In this document: piece by piece, positions 45,097 to 58,084 of the stretch | Position numbering within the stretch: the stretch's first letter is position 1 | Layout of the letters: each line of letters opens with the position of its first letter | DNA from: Deroplatys truncata | Lineage: Eukaryota; Arthropoda; Insecta; Mantodea; Mantidae | Assembly: GCA_030765065.1 (NCBI GenBank) | Contig: CM060990.1 | Location: 414,789,198-414,853,197, forward strand | Direction of reading: 5' to 3' | Length of the DNA: 64,000 nucleotides | Translations under genes and position numbers: made by a program | Notes under the pieces: generated by a model | What the model was told of the DNA's origin: nothing | The model's database searches: none | What the model saw: the letters and a program-made list of their open reading frames with translations, nothing else

Positions 45097-47182
45097 TTTA
45101 CATAGCGTGATCATGTTGTTACATAGCGTGATCAGTTTGTTACATAGCGTTATCATGTTGCTACATAGCGTGATCATGTTGCTACATAGCGTGATCAGGT
45201 TGTTACATACCGTGATCATGTTGTTACATAGCGTGATCATGTTGTTACATAGCGTGATCATGTTACATACGTGATCAGGTTGTTACATAGCGTGATCATG
45301 TTGTTACATAGCTTGATCATGTGGTTACATAGCGTGATCGTTTGTTACATAGCGTGATCATGTTGTTACATAGCGTGTTAATGTTGTTACATGGCGTGAT
45401 CATGTTGTTACATAGCGTGATCATGTTGTTACATAGCGTGATCAGGTTGTTTCATAGCGTGAACATGTTGTTACATAGCGTGATCAGGTTGTTACATAGC
45501 GTGATCAGGTTGTTACATAGCGTGATCATGTTGTTACATAGCGTGATCAGGTTGTTACATAGCGTGTTCATGTTGTTACATAGCGTGATCGTGTTGTTAC
45601 ATAGCGTGAGCATGTTGTTACATAGCGTGATCAGGTTTTTACATAGCGTGATCATGTTGTTACATAGCGTGATCAGGTTGTTACATAGCGTGATCATGTT
45701 GTTACATAGAGTGATCAGATTGTTACATGGCGTGACCATGTTGTTACATAGAGTGATCATGTTGTTACATGGCGTGATCATGTTGTTACATAGAGTGATC
45801 AGGTTGTTACATGGCGTGATCATGTTGTTACATTGCGTGATCATGTTGTTACATAGCGTGATCAGGTTGTTACATAGCGTGATCATGTTGTTACATAGCG
45901 TGATCATGTTGTTACATAGCGTGATCAGGTTGTTACATAGCGCGATCATGTTGTTACATAGCGTGATCATGTTGTTACATAGCGTGATCATGTTGGTACA
46001 TAGCGTGATCATGTTGTTACATAGCGTGATCAGGTTGTTACATAGCGTGATCAGGTTGTTACATAGCGTGATCAGGTTGTTACATAGCGTGATCATGTTG
46101 TTACATAGCGTGATCAGGTTGTTACATAGCGTGATCATGTTGTTACATAGCGTTATCATGTTGTTACATAGCGTGATCATGTTGTTACATAGCGTGATCA
46201 TGTTGTTACATTGCGTGATCAGGTTGTTACATTGCGTGATCAAGTTGTTACATAGCGTGATCAGGTTGTTACATAGCGTGATCATCTTGTTACATAGCGT
46301 GATCATGTTGTTACATAGCGTGCTCATGTTTTTATATAGCGTGATCATGTTGTTACATAGCGTGCTCAAGTTGTTACATAGCGTGATCATGTTGTTACAT
46401 AGCGTGATCATGTTGTTACATAGCGTGATCAGGTTGTTACATAGCGTGATCAGGTTGTTACATAGCGTTATCATGTTGTTACATAGCGTGATCATGTTGT
46501 TACATAGCGTGATCATGTGGTTACATAGCATGATCATGTGGTTACATAGCGTGATCAGGTTGTTACATAGCGTAATAATTTTTTTACATAGCGTGATCAG
46601 GTTGTTACATAGCGTGATCAGGTTGTTACATAGCGTGATCAGGTTGTTACATAGCGTGATCAGGTTGTTACATAGCGTAATCATGTTGTTACATAGCGTG
46701 ATCATGTTGTCACATAGCGTGATCAGGTTGTTACATAGCGTGATCATGTTGTTACATAGCGTGATCATGTTGTTACATAGCGTGATCAGGTTGTTACATA
46801 GCGTGATCAGGTTGTTACATAGCGTGATCATGTTGTTACATAGCGTGATCAGGTTGTTACATAGCGTGTTCATGATGTTACATAGCGTGATCATCTTGTT
46901 ACATAGCGTGATCATGTTGTTACATAGCGTGCTCATGTTTTTATATAGCGTGATCATGTTGTTACATAGCGTGCTCAGGTTGTTACATAGCGTGATCATG
47001 TTGTTACATAGCGTGATCATGTTGTTACATTGCGTGATCATGTTGTTACATAGCGTGATCAGGTTGTTACATAATGTGATCATGTTGTTACATAGCGTGA
47101 TCATGTTGTTACATAGCGTGATCAGTTTGTTACATAGCGTGATCATGTTGTTACATAGCGTGATGAGTCTGTTACATAGCGT
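45097..47182 (-). repeat. 21-bp satellite, right array, about 99 units
   Basis: Same unit as the left array, inverted, 2.1 kb. Its outer edge carries the same variant (AACAGACTCATCACG) as the left outer edge, and its inner edge carries the same AACAAACTG…GTAAAT variant. A ~609-bp internal shift (29 units) repeats a TGCTCATGTTTTTATATAGCG variant (46,321 and 46,930). The 635- and 564-codon frames are repeat translations. Confidence 0.95.
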
Positions 47183-50100
47183 AATGCATGTTGCACAGGT
47201 CTATACAGATCACCAAACTTTAATTCAGAGTAACAGATCGTTGACATGAAGATGGTAGAGGCATTCCACTAGCTGGAACGATTCAGGAGCTGGAAACGCT
47301 AGGGACACGCAGCGTAATGCAAGTTGTGCAGTTCTATACAGAGCACCAAGCTTTAATTCAGGAGGTAAAATTTCGTTGAAATGTAGATGACAGGAGCGTG
47401 TCATGATGTTGAACGGTCCGAAATCTGGAAATGTTAGGGACAATCCGTTGTGTGGATGACTAGTGTTTCCAGAGAGCATCCTTTTTCACGAATGTTCCCA
47501 GAGAGCATCCTTTTTTCCATGCTCGCACTCGCCATGTTCTGGTTACGTGTCGTTGTAACGTAATGTTACGCTGTTAGGATGGTTTAGTATACATGACGGG
47601 CAAAAGGCGTGGGTCCGTACCCTTAAAGATTTGAACCTGAGGTCTATCCCATTCAACCTGATGTCTACGGGCATCGTGAACAATAGTTGTCTAGATGACT
47701 AATGTTTCAAGAGAGTATCCTTTCCCCCTGCTATGCATTGATCGCAGTTCCCTCCGTCGTCCTGATATACAGATTGTCCCTCTCCGTTTCGCGCACTAGT
47801 GTTTAACATATATATAGAGTTTGTAACGTTTAGAAAATAAGTATATAAAAGTGTTGTAATACTGAATGAGGAAAGTTTTATAATCGAATTACTCTCTACA
47901 TTACCGTATAAACCTACATTCCTACTCCTTCAACCACTGTCTACGCTTGTATCTCTACCGTTTTCCATATTTCTTCCATATAAACGTATACTCTACTCCT
48001 CAACCCTCTCTAGACTAGCACCTCTCATCGTATTCCCTAACGCTCTCATATAAATGCATTTTCCTCCTTGAAGACTCTCTCAACCTAGCACCTACCTTCG
48101 TTTTCCTCGTCTCTCCATATAAACGCTACTCTGTCATTCAAACCTTCCTGCCTAATACCTCTCCTCGGTTTGCTAGCTCTCCTATATAAAAACGCTATAT
48201 TCTACCCTTCTAGTACCTCTCCTCGTATTCCCTATCTCTTCCGTATAAAGCGTATCCTCTCCTCCTTCTGCATCAGTCTAGTCTAGCACCCCTCCTTGTA
48301 TTTCCCTATCTCTCCCGTATAAGCCTATATTCCCGTCCTTCAGCATCTGTCTGGCCTATTATCTGTACACGTTTCCCCTATCTTTCCCATATAAACGCAT
48401 ATTCCACACCTCAAACCCTGACTAGCCTAGCACTTCTCCTCATATTCCTCTACCTCTCTCATATATAAGATGCACTCATCTATCCTGACGTCTCCGTCTC
48501 TGTGAACAATTTCTGTCTAGAGACCTAATGTTTCAGGAGAGCATCCTTTCCCTTATAACATAATTTTTGAGGGAGCACGAACCTTTTAGATCAATCATAA
48601 ACTCGCTCCATAACCCGCTGTATATGATCCCTCAACGTGTATTAATCTCAGCCATATAATCTCACGCCCAGAAGCAGGATGTTTATGACGTCACACCTAG
48701 AGACATGATTTCTGACAGCATCAATCATAACTACCTGCTTATGCTGTCACACCAGCAAGAGAAGCATTCTCCCACGCTCATTCAGACATATATTTCAAAT
48801 TCAAATCCTACAACGACCACCACCACCACCTATTGTACCAAGGTTAATTCCATCTGTATTATCACAATACTTAAAGTAAAAGCTTAAAAGGTAACGAGAA
48901 GATTTTCCTCCTTATTTAGTTAAATGTATGTATATACTACATTATGTCATGTTTTCATTCCCTTTTCAATTCTTCCTTTCCACCTTCTCACAGAAAGCCC
49001 ATTACATTTCACTACAATCACGAGAAAAGCAATTTTTCCATTGTTACACAGATTCTAAGCTTCTAAATCGAACCGGGTAATACTTTTAATAAATGTATTT
49101 TAGCTCCCTCGCATCAGCGTCAAGCATTTAATCTTTATTAGAACCTGATATGATCCCTAGGCTTGAAGATATATGAAATCATCCCTTTGGGATTCGATCT
49201 GAGTACTTTAAAGTAATATTTGTCATGGTAACGATATTTAAGGACAAGATACTCTGTTTGCGATTACCTTGACATGTCTATCTAAATTGGATTACGCGTT
49301 ATTAAATTTGTAAATAAATTTCATTGAATCGGTATTCGAACCCAGAAAACCAGGAACAAAATAATTTATGATATTAGCTCAACATGTTAAACAAAGCTGT
49401 ATGCAGGTACATCATCGATCTAAGTGATATATTCTAGTGTACAGAGGAAAATTAAGGAAGTAATTAAAAGATGGGGAATCGAATCAAGCACAACTGATTG
49501 GCAATTATATACAACATTAATCACCCAGTATAGAACTTATCAATCATACGTTGGTCCACTCTTCTACCTCTCTTAGTTTCTGAGATAATGGTGATTTATA
49601 AATTATGATCGAGCCCAGAAAGTCAGGTATCTAATTACACATCCACAAGATACTACCTAATAACATAAACGCAATAAAGTTTATTTGGCGTCTTTATCTT
49701 AATTAGTTTAGGAGTTGTTAAATTTATAATTAAATTACATTTTATCGGTATTCGAACCTAGGAAACCAGAAACGAAATTATTTACAACATTAGTTTGATA
49801 TGTTTAAAGGTGCTGTATGCAGTTACAGCATCAATCTAAGTGATATATTCTAGAGTATGGAGAAAAATAAGTAAGTGATGGAAAGATCGGGATTCGAAAT
49901 AAGGACAATTGATTGAAAATTATATACAGTATTAATTACCCATAATAGGAGCTATCAATCATGCTTTGGTCCACTCCTCTACCTCTCTTAGTTTCTGAGA
50001 TAATGACGATTTAAAAAATTCAGGATTGAACCCAGAACATCAGGTACCCAAATATACATCCACGAGATACTACCTAATAACATAAACGCAATAAAGTTTA

Positions 50101-52423
50101 TTTGGCGTCTTTATCTTAATTAGTTTAGGATATTAAATGTATAATTAAATTACATTTTATCGGTATTCGAACCCTGGACACCAGAAACAAAATTATTTAC
50201 AATATTAGTTTGATATGTTTAAAGGTGCTGTATGCATTTACAGCATCAATCTAAGTGATATATTCTAGAGTATAGAGAATAAAATAAGTGATACAAAAAT
50301 CGGGATTCGAAATAAGAAAAACTGATTGAAAATTATATACAGTATTAATTACCCATCATAGGAGCTATCAATTATGCTTTGGTCCATCCCTCTAGCTTTC
50401 TTAGTTTCCGAGATAATGGTGATTTAAAAATTAGGATCGAACCCAGAAGGTCAGGTATCTAATTACACATCCACAAGTAAGTACCTAATAACATAAACGC
50501 AATAAAGTTTATTTGGCAACTTTATCTTAATTAGTTTAGGAGTTATTAAATTTATAATTAAATTACATTTTATCGGTATTCGAACCCTTAACACCAGAAA
50601 CAAAATTATTTACAATATTAGTTTGATATGCTTAAAGGTGCTGTATGCAGTTACAGCATCAATCTAAGTGATATCTTCTAGAGTATAGAGAAAAATAAGT
50701 AAGTGATTGAAAGATCGGGATTCGAAATAAAAAAACCTGATTGAAAATTATATACAGTATTAATTACCCATCATAGGAGCTATCAATTATGCTTTGGTTC
50801 ATTCCTCTAGCTTTCTTAGTTTCCTAGATAATGACGATTTAAAAAATTAAGGATTAACCCAGAACACCCGGTACCCAAGTATACATTCACGAGCTACTAG
50901 CTAATAACATAAACGCAATAAAGTTTATTTGGCGTCTTTATCTTAATTAGTTTAGGAGTTATAAAATTTATAATTAAATTACATTTTATCGGTATTCGAA
51001 CCCTGGACACCAGAAACAAAATTATTTACAATATTAGTTTGATATGTTTAAGGGTGCTGTATGCAGTTACGGCATCAATCAAAGTGATATATTCTAGAGT
51101 ATAGAGAAAAAAATAAGTAAGTGATTGAAAGATCGGGATTCGAAATAAGGACAACTGATTGAAAATTATATACAGTATTAATTATTCATCATAGGGGCTA
51201 TCAATCATGCTTTGGTCCACTCCTCTGCCTCTCTTAGTTTCTGAGATAATGACGATTTAAGAAATTAAGGATTGAACTCAGAACACCTGGTACCCAAATA
51301 TACATCCACAAGATACTATCTAATAACATAAACGCAATAAAGTTTATTTGGCGTCTTTATCTTAATTAGTTTAGGATTTATTAAATTTATAATTAAATTA
51401 TATTTTATCGGTATTCGAACCCTGGACACCATGTACCCAAATATACATTCACAAGAAACTACCTAATGACATTAATGTAATAAACTTTATTTGACGTCTT
51501 TATCGTAATTAGTGTCTGAGTTATTAGAAGCTGAATTTGTAATCACTCCTAGGATTCGACCCCAGCCATCCCGGTCAACTTGGAACTCACTGGAGAAGTT
51601 GCTGCTTTTTATATCATTTCCTCGCTAAAACCTGAAGTGGTGAGAGTCGTGCAGAGCACTTAGGAAAACAATTACTGACATTGTACGCTAATGTGGTGAA
51701 AGCGTCTAACGTTGTCAGCTAATGGAGGTCACCGTTACCATCAGGCAGAAGTAGGTTGCGGGTTTTTTCATTACATGCCGGGCTGTTGTTCGCTAATGTG
51801 GTGAAAGCGTCTAACGTTGTCAGCTAATGGAGGTCACCGTTACCATCAGGCAGAAGTAGGTTGTTGTTCGCTAATGTATGTAAACAGATCCGGAATGCAA
51901 ACTTAAAAGTCTATTAATGTGGTGAAAGCCACATTGTCAGCTAATGGACAACAGCTTTCCTCAGACAGAAGAAGGTTGCAGTGTTTTCATTACATGACAG
52001 ACTGTTCCCGTGAGCGCGCTACTTATACACAAGCTAACACTAGCGCTCGATTCAATTCATATACAATTAATTAATCAAGGGCATTAGTAGTCATAAAAAA
52101 TGTTTGACGAGCATTACCTAATTAATTTGTCGAGGGGCGGCAGGCCGCGAGAAAACAAATCACTCAAGTCAGGACGCCACGGCACGCGACTAGACCGCTT
52201 GGGGGAGGGGGTAGGACCTGTCGGCATCTCCGGCGATCATTAGAGGGTTACATATGTCTACATATGTATTACCACACATATCCATTAGACTTGACATTAG
52301 CGGCGGTCATTAGCTGGTTACACTTGTTTACATATGTTTACATATGTTAAAACACATGTAATTACCCTTATCAGCTGTCGGCATCTGCCTTTGTGGGCCA
52401 GAACCGGATTTTTGTTCCTACTG
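47183..52423 (-). repeat. Right arm of the palindrome
   Basis: Mirror image of the left arm: 135-bp repeats (47,190-47,460), box (47,460-47,740), ~70-bp repeats (47,900-48,480), unique part, five 418-bp units, 105-120-bp repeats (51,680-51,990), TATA-like sites and terminal sequence. It is about 0.4 kb longer than the left arm, mainly because of one extra 418-bp unit. Confidence 0.85.
49320..51420 (-). repeat. 418-bp higher-order repeat, five units, right arm
   Basis: CGGTATTCGAAC recurs near 49,331, 49,750, 50,160, 50,576, 50,992 and 51,412. One more unit than the left arm, which shows independent copy-number change after the arms formed. Confidence 0.85.
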
Positions 52424-53580
52424 TCATCATTAACATCATAATCACCATCATAATCACCTATTCTAAGCCACCACCATCATTCATTATCTTCATATCCTAG
52501 ACTTAATGTACAATAAGAACAAGAAGAAGATAAGAAGTTTCTTCAAGAGCATAAAAGCTTCCAAATTCGTATAATTGCGGTACAGTGTCGACGTTCACGT
52601 ATACTAATTAAGAAGAGAGAGGTCAGAGCAGTGCTAAAGTATATGACATCGTCGTAATGAGTAGTGTTCATGTGAATCCATATACAAATATTTTATATCA
52701 TGTGCGTTTAGAGTTTCGCGGTATTGTAGGTATTCATTCAATGTTTCTCAACCATAGTCATTAAACAGTGCTTCTAGATTGATGGTAACTGATACTGCTG
52801 TAATTGTTGCAAGGAATAGTGATTACGTGAAATACATATACACATAGTCTAAATGAAATCATCGTTTATAGTTTTCTGAATTTATTGAACTTCTTTGCTT
52901 CTATACGTGTTGCAATTTATGGAATATCAAATCATATAGGTTTACAGAACATAACATAAATGCATCTTTTATTGCTTCACTTGCATTCTTTGCACCACAA
53001 TTATTATACTAATGGTATTGCCTAACCTTAATGTTCTTTTCAGATGCAAAGTTTTACTTTATTTGCTTTTATTGTGTCTATTTAACCAAATCCTTTAAAA
53101 GTCCTTTTTAATTGGAATTCCCCCCTCAAACTAGAACCAGAGATTACTGTTACAATTGCATATTATTGCACAAAGCTCATATTTGTAATACACTACGATG
53201 TGAAAGAGCCTAAAAGGCTAATATCACATAAAATACATATTTCAGCACGTAAAGTAAGGGAGAGGACAGAATATGCATGCCAATCTGAACAGTTACGAAA
53301 GATATTGAATGCAGTGAATTAATTATTTTCCTTTTACACACCCATTTCATGGAATCGTCGAGAAGATAGCTAATAGTAATTACAAAACACTATCTGTGGA
53401 TGGATTAGGTATAATAATTAGAGAAGAGAGTAAGATAATATTATGTTAATTGAACCGGGTCACACTATAAGACGGCTTTCAGACAGAGCATCTAAATAGC
53501 TCATGAAGCTCTGGAAAGTAAGCTAGCGAGAGGTTGCTTTAGAAACCGGAATCACCTAATAAATGTAATTAGGATTATTA
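52424..53580. other. AT-rich stretch, no gene recognised
   Basis: The first ~80 bases are CAT-rich. The remainder has no domain, repeat or RNA gene that I recognise. Confidence 0.5.
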
Positions 53581-53585
53581 TTAGT

Positions 53586-54085
53586 AGACGGAGGGGACAC
53601 CAGCACCTCGACCCACACAGAGGTCTTTTGTACATACAACCCCGGGAGGAACGGATGAGATGAAGGAACTGCAGGTAACATAATTATGGTCTACAGAACC
53701 GGCCGACTCAGACGACAAAGACTACAGTTTCCTAATAGCTACTGGCTTGATCACTCGGCCGGAGTGAGCTCGGCAGCTAAACCTAGCAGTGGTGGCTCGA
53801 ACGGTTGTCATCTGACGGGGCCCAGACGAAGTTCCAAGGATCAAGCCCCTGCGGCATCGGCCCGCCGGCGTCCGACACACAACCCGGGAGTCAACCTGTA
53901 ACGTGAAAGCGGGAGATGAAATGGGGAGAGAGGAGAGCCGTGATAGATGACACTACTCCAGCATTCCCCATGTAATAAGAGAAAACCAAAAACCCACGAA
54001 CAGAGTGGGCGGTCACCACGGATCGAACCCGCAGCCTCCATAATACGGCCTACAGACGTTGCCACCTGAGCCATCCGGTTCGGTT
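53586..54085 (-). mobile_element. tRNA-derived SINE (family B), about 0.5 kb
   Basis: On the minus strand the head reads GGATGGCTCAGGTGGCAACG (A box) and GCGGGTTCGATCCGTGG (B box), 30-40 bases apart, followed by a GGTTTTCTCTTATTACATGG body. The head at 63,735-63,845 is related. The distal limit near 53,586 is a guess. Confidence 0.6.
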
Positions 54086-54344
54086 AATGCTTGTAGCTTG
54101 TGAACAAGGTCATTCAATCACCCAATCGGGAATTTGCAAGAAACTGGATCTAATTTATATATATATACACAAAACAGAAGATATCATGACCATTCCAAAA
54201 GACCTAATTAATGAAAACTCAATGAATCTGTAAAAAAGGTGCATTAGAGAAATTTTACTAATTAAAGCTATTTTTACATAAAGCAACACACATGCACACA
54301 CGCGTGTATAAGCACACCCACACCCAAGCATTTTGCAGCCAGTC

Positions 54345-54545
54345 ACAAGACGCATATCTGCACACAATGGGGTCCGCATTCGGGAGGTCCCGGGTTCAAA
54401 CTCCAGGGGCTGACCAATCTGACCGAAGATTCTTTTTTGTGGTTTTTGTCGGTCGCTAAGCGAATGCTGGGTTGGATAATTTTATCCGCGAATTTTCCTA
54501 TCATACCTTTCATCCTACACTGGAACAAGCAAATACTACACATTA
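54345..54545 (+). mobile_element. SINE fragment (tRNA-like B box and body)
   Basis: GGTCCCGGGTTCAAACTCCAGGGG carries a B-box. The body has TTTTTTGTGGTTTTTGTCGGTCGCTAAGCG and GGTTGGATAATTTTATCCGCG. The A-box half is missing. 54,546-55,080 shows nothing recognised. Confidence 0.5.
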
Positions 54546-55084
54546 TGCTAAATTGAGTGTCGACTTATCAGGTTTATAGTTAGCTAGCTCAGTTGGAACG
54601 ATCATGTGGTTTGTAAATAATCAGTCTGGAATAGAGGTGGCTTGAATCAGCTGCGTGTTTTAAGTTTTTACTGTGTTGTAATATTCATAAATAACCTTGG
54701 TTTAAACTAATATTGTGTTTATAATTTTAGTTATCCTCATAATGTCTAATTTTTAGTTTTATTTGCATTCAATGTTGCTACAGTTTAGTGCTTTATTCGT
54801 AAACTACAGGTAGGTAACTGTTTAAACGCAACATAGATAAATTTGATTTACATGAAATAAGGATGCACAATTTGATCTAAGACAATAACGAAATCAGATA
54901 TCACAGTTTAGCATCGAAATTGTAGTACCTTCACAATATTGGTTCTTGGATGCAGCGTATAGAAATGTATTCTGTTATTATTATAATCTCGTGTTGATAT
55001 GCTACTGTGGTCCTTATATGACGCTTTTTATTTAACAGAATACTAATCCTCAAACAAGACTCTTCTAATAATCAAGTGTTCGAA

Positions 55085-56130
55085 CTGATGACCTTCTGAG
55101 CTAATGAACAGTTGGGCACGACGTTGAATGGAGCTTCTTCCTCGGTATATCATGGTAGGTGTAATGGATATACCGTAATACGTTGACAAAGGCCTTCTGT
55201 ATGATCTAGCTCCTTTGCATGAACGCGTTGCTTTAAATGACTCCGAGGAAGAAGTCAGGAGGTGTTAGATCAGGTTATCCGGTTGGCCAGGAGACTGGTC
55301 CTTATTTTTCTACCCAGGGACCAGGATGTGTTGCATTTAGGTGATTACAGACGAACTTAGACCTATGCGGAGGAGCACCATCGTGCTGAAACCACGTCGT
55401 CATTCGCTCCTGCAGTGGCACATACAGTAGTAATAAGGGGAGCTCGTTATGGAGAAGTTCCAGGTAGCATGCTTTGTTAGATGCCCCTCGAAGCACAATG
55501 GTTCAACAAGGTGGCCACCCGGAAGTTAAAACCAGATATTCACTCCCCACTGCTCTTAGAATGCTGCCTCCCTTATCCAGTGAGGATTATCAACACTGCA
55601 ATAGTGCATGTTGTGGTGATTTACGATCCCATTATTGTTGAATCTTGATTCGTCAGAAAAGGGGATTCTGGATACGAACCCCACATCGTTTGCTACAAAC
55701 CTCAACATCCATTCAAAGAAGTTCATTTCAGCTGCGAAATTTCTCCCTTGAAGTGTTTGGTGTAGGTGCAAAATATACGGATGAAACTTGTTAGCATTCA
55801 ATATTCACAGTACAGATTGCCTAATGGTTATCTGAGCAATTGAACGTGTACTGGTGTGCGGATTATTCAGGATGGCATTCAAAACAGATTCTACATTAAC
55901 ACCAGATGTCGCTGGTGTGTGTCTAACAGGAGGCATTCTTCCAAATGACGCTTTTGTACGCAGACGTCTTTTAACATTACGGAAAGTGTCTGCTGTTAGG
56001 TGTTGTCTATTTGGATATCTCTCCTGGTATAGATGCTGAGCTCGTTGTGCATCCATTCTCAACTCTACGTAGATAACGAGCACATCATCGTACTCGTATG
56101 TCGGATATGTGGTGAAGGACTGGCACACAT
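55085..56130 (-). pseudogene. DUF4817/DDE transposase, broken copy
   Basis: Minus-strand pieces in order: a DUF4817 region (56,128-55,805; YDDVLVIYVELRMDAQRAQH, YPNRQHLTADTFRNVKRRLR), a catalytic block (55,801-55,556; PFSDESRFNNNGIVNHHNMHY) and a block with WFQHDGAPPHRSKFVCNHL (55,496-55,302). Frame shifts separate them. The region of the third catalytic residue (55,300-55,085) is present but garbled. No terminal repeats recognised. 56,131-57,295 downstream has no recognised gene. Confidence 0.8.
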
Positions 56131-57299
56131 TTTGTGTAACAGCTTACATGTGAAGAGAGTCGACATTCAAGACAACACTTAACAGTATAAAACCAGTCAA
56201 ATGGAACAGAAATGTGAAATATTGGGCATATCTATGTATAAGTAACCAGAGCGTTAACGTAAAGTTTATGTTTAGGTTACTACACATATTCTTTCACAAA
56301 GTGTAGACAACCAAGAACCTTTAGATTAAAATTACGTTAAAACTAGGGGACTTGAAACCTTTATTCTTATAATATCTATTCCTAAGCTTAAATGAGATTA
56401 AAAGGCACATATACAACACTGAGGCGGAACCCGTGTTACCAGTTGTTAGCATGCAGCATACAGCCAGAATTCCACGTTGCTACTTGGACAGTTGTTTGAA
56501 ATCACCTTGCGGTTTCAAGCAAGGTGTTGCATTTTTATCGTGTATATTATAGCCTTTTAAAACAGCCTTGATTCTTTGTTGGACGTGTTAACATTACTAT
56601 TAAAATGGCATCAGATTTGTTTATGCTATTTGACGAAATTTAAGCAAACTGTTATTTAATAACGTGAGTGCCTTGATTGTACTGCAACCATTGTGGTTTA
56701 CCTCTAATTTGTTGCAACCAATCCCGTCTCTAGTTACAAAATTCCACCATTACCTATTTTAGATGATTTCGATAGTGGACACATATGATAGGTCCATTTT
56801 ATCAGAGGCGTTTACTGAATTGCGTGGTTATGTATACCGTAATGTAAAAGTTGGCAAAATTGCCTGGTAATCCAGAGACTGCTCTCAGTATACGAGTCAT
56901 ATGCTTTTGAGTTAAACTTTAGTGCTGAGTAGTTTTTGCCCTTAAACGACCTTTTCTCTAATTTTTTAGCTTTCGCTACCTAAAAACATCAGATAATAGA
57001 TGTTAGTAAGCGAATAAAATGGACTTAAAGCGCAAATGCATATTGAAGGGTGGCATATCTTCCAAAAAGGAAGGGGCGGCTGACTCACCTGGTATGTTTA
57101 TGAGTGTATTTATACCTAGATGTATGCATGTACAAGTGGATGCATGCATGCTCCTATGACTGTATGTATTCAGAGGTGCACTATTTTGCCGCATAGATTT
57201 GCATATACGTCAGAATGGCGTATTTGCTTCAGTTAAGCATGTACAGTAGTAGAATAAAAAGGCGGGTACGGGCCTCGAAGAGATACCGCCGACTCCGCC

Positions 57300-57960
57300 C
57301 CATTGCTTTGTGACCTTACCCTTAAAGCCGCCGACTCCGCCCCCTTGCTTTGTGGCTTTACCCTTAAAGCCGCTGACCACGCCCCCTCTGTACTTTACTC
57401 TCAGGTCGCTCGGCTGAGGTGTAGAACAAAGGACCTATTGTCCCTTTGTGGCCTCACCCTCAGAAGCCGCTGGCCACACCCCCTCTTTGTGGCCTGACCT
57501 AATGTCGCCTGGCTCTGTGCCGGTGGCCACACCCACTCCTTTGTGTGCTACTAGTATGCCGCCCAGCTCGGTGCCGCTGGCCACATCCTCTCTTTGTGAC
57601 CTAACCTCTTACGCAGCTGACCACACCCCTCCCCTCCCCTTTGTGGCCTAACCCTTACACAGCTGACCACACCCCTCCCCTCCCCTTTGAAGTCTAACCC
57701 CGTACGCTGTCTACGCCTCCCTCTTTGAGTGTGCTGGTTTGAATTTTTCCCTGTAGAGGGGTGGGAGAATGGGTATTGTTCCCGTACGCTCGCCACGCCT
57801 CCCTCTTTGCGGACTGTTCTAAATGGTTCCCTGTAGAGGAGTGGAGGTAATAGGGTATTGTTCCCGTACGAAGGCCACTTCCGTCCCTCTGTTGTGGCTT
57901 GACCTAATGCCGCCTGGGTATAGGAGAACAATGGGTTATTGTTATCGTCGCGTGTCGCCG
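57300..57960 (+). repeat. GC-rich minisatellites (42-54-bp and ~76-bp units)
   Basis: 57,300-57,710 repeats CTTTGTGGCCTNACCCTTAAAGCCGCTGACCACGCCCC-like units about nine times. 57,710-57,900 repeats a ~76-bp unit with CCTCCCTCTTTG and TTCCCTGTAGAGG two to three times. The frames here (e.g. 126 codons, minus) are repeat translations. It is much more GC-rich than its surroundings. Confidence 0.8.
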
Positions 57961-58084
57961 CCCACGCAAATCGATGTAGGTGATAAAAAAGAATCAGGGT
58001 TTATACTGCTAACGGCCTGCAATCGCGCCTCTGAAGGATTGGACGCAAACCTCTCCCCACCGCATGTATCTTGTTTGATTCATG

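Larger units (their letters stand above)
34542..52423. mobile_element. Giant palindromic (foldback-type) element, about 17.9 kb
   Basis: Both ends read CAGTAGGAACAAAAA inward and continue as inverted copies for about 5 kb. TCAT lies immediately outside each end (34,538-34,541 and 52,424-52,427). In the outermost ~370 bp I count about seven differences between the arms. The arms then run into 21-bp satellites in opposite orientation that meet at a MITE. No transposase or other recognisable protein is encoded, so it would depend on enzymes supplied elsewhere. The closest concept is the Drosophila Foldback element (long repeat-filled terminal inverted repeats), but I see no sequence relationship to it. 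Confidence 0.85.

Noticed and set aside
39396..47182. CRISPR array
   Set aside because: The repeats are contiguous 21-bp units with no unique spacers and no cas genes, in a eukaryotic transposon-rich setting.
39328..47249. Open frames of 515-1,183 codons on both strands
   Set aside because: They are translations of the 21-bp satellite (seven codons, no stop). They occur in antisense overlap and have no domain or start context beyond the ATG in each unit.
34542..52423. Polinton/Maverick or virus with long terminal repeats
   Set aside because: The size fits, but no polymerase, integrase, protease, ATPase or capsid sequence is visible inside, and the interior is satellite.
57003..57194. 63-codon Cys/His-containing peptide
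   Set aside because: Isolated short frame in non-coding sequence with no family resemblance.
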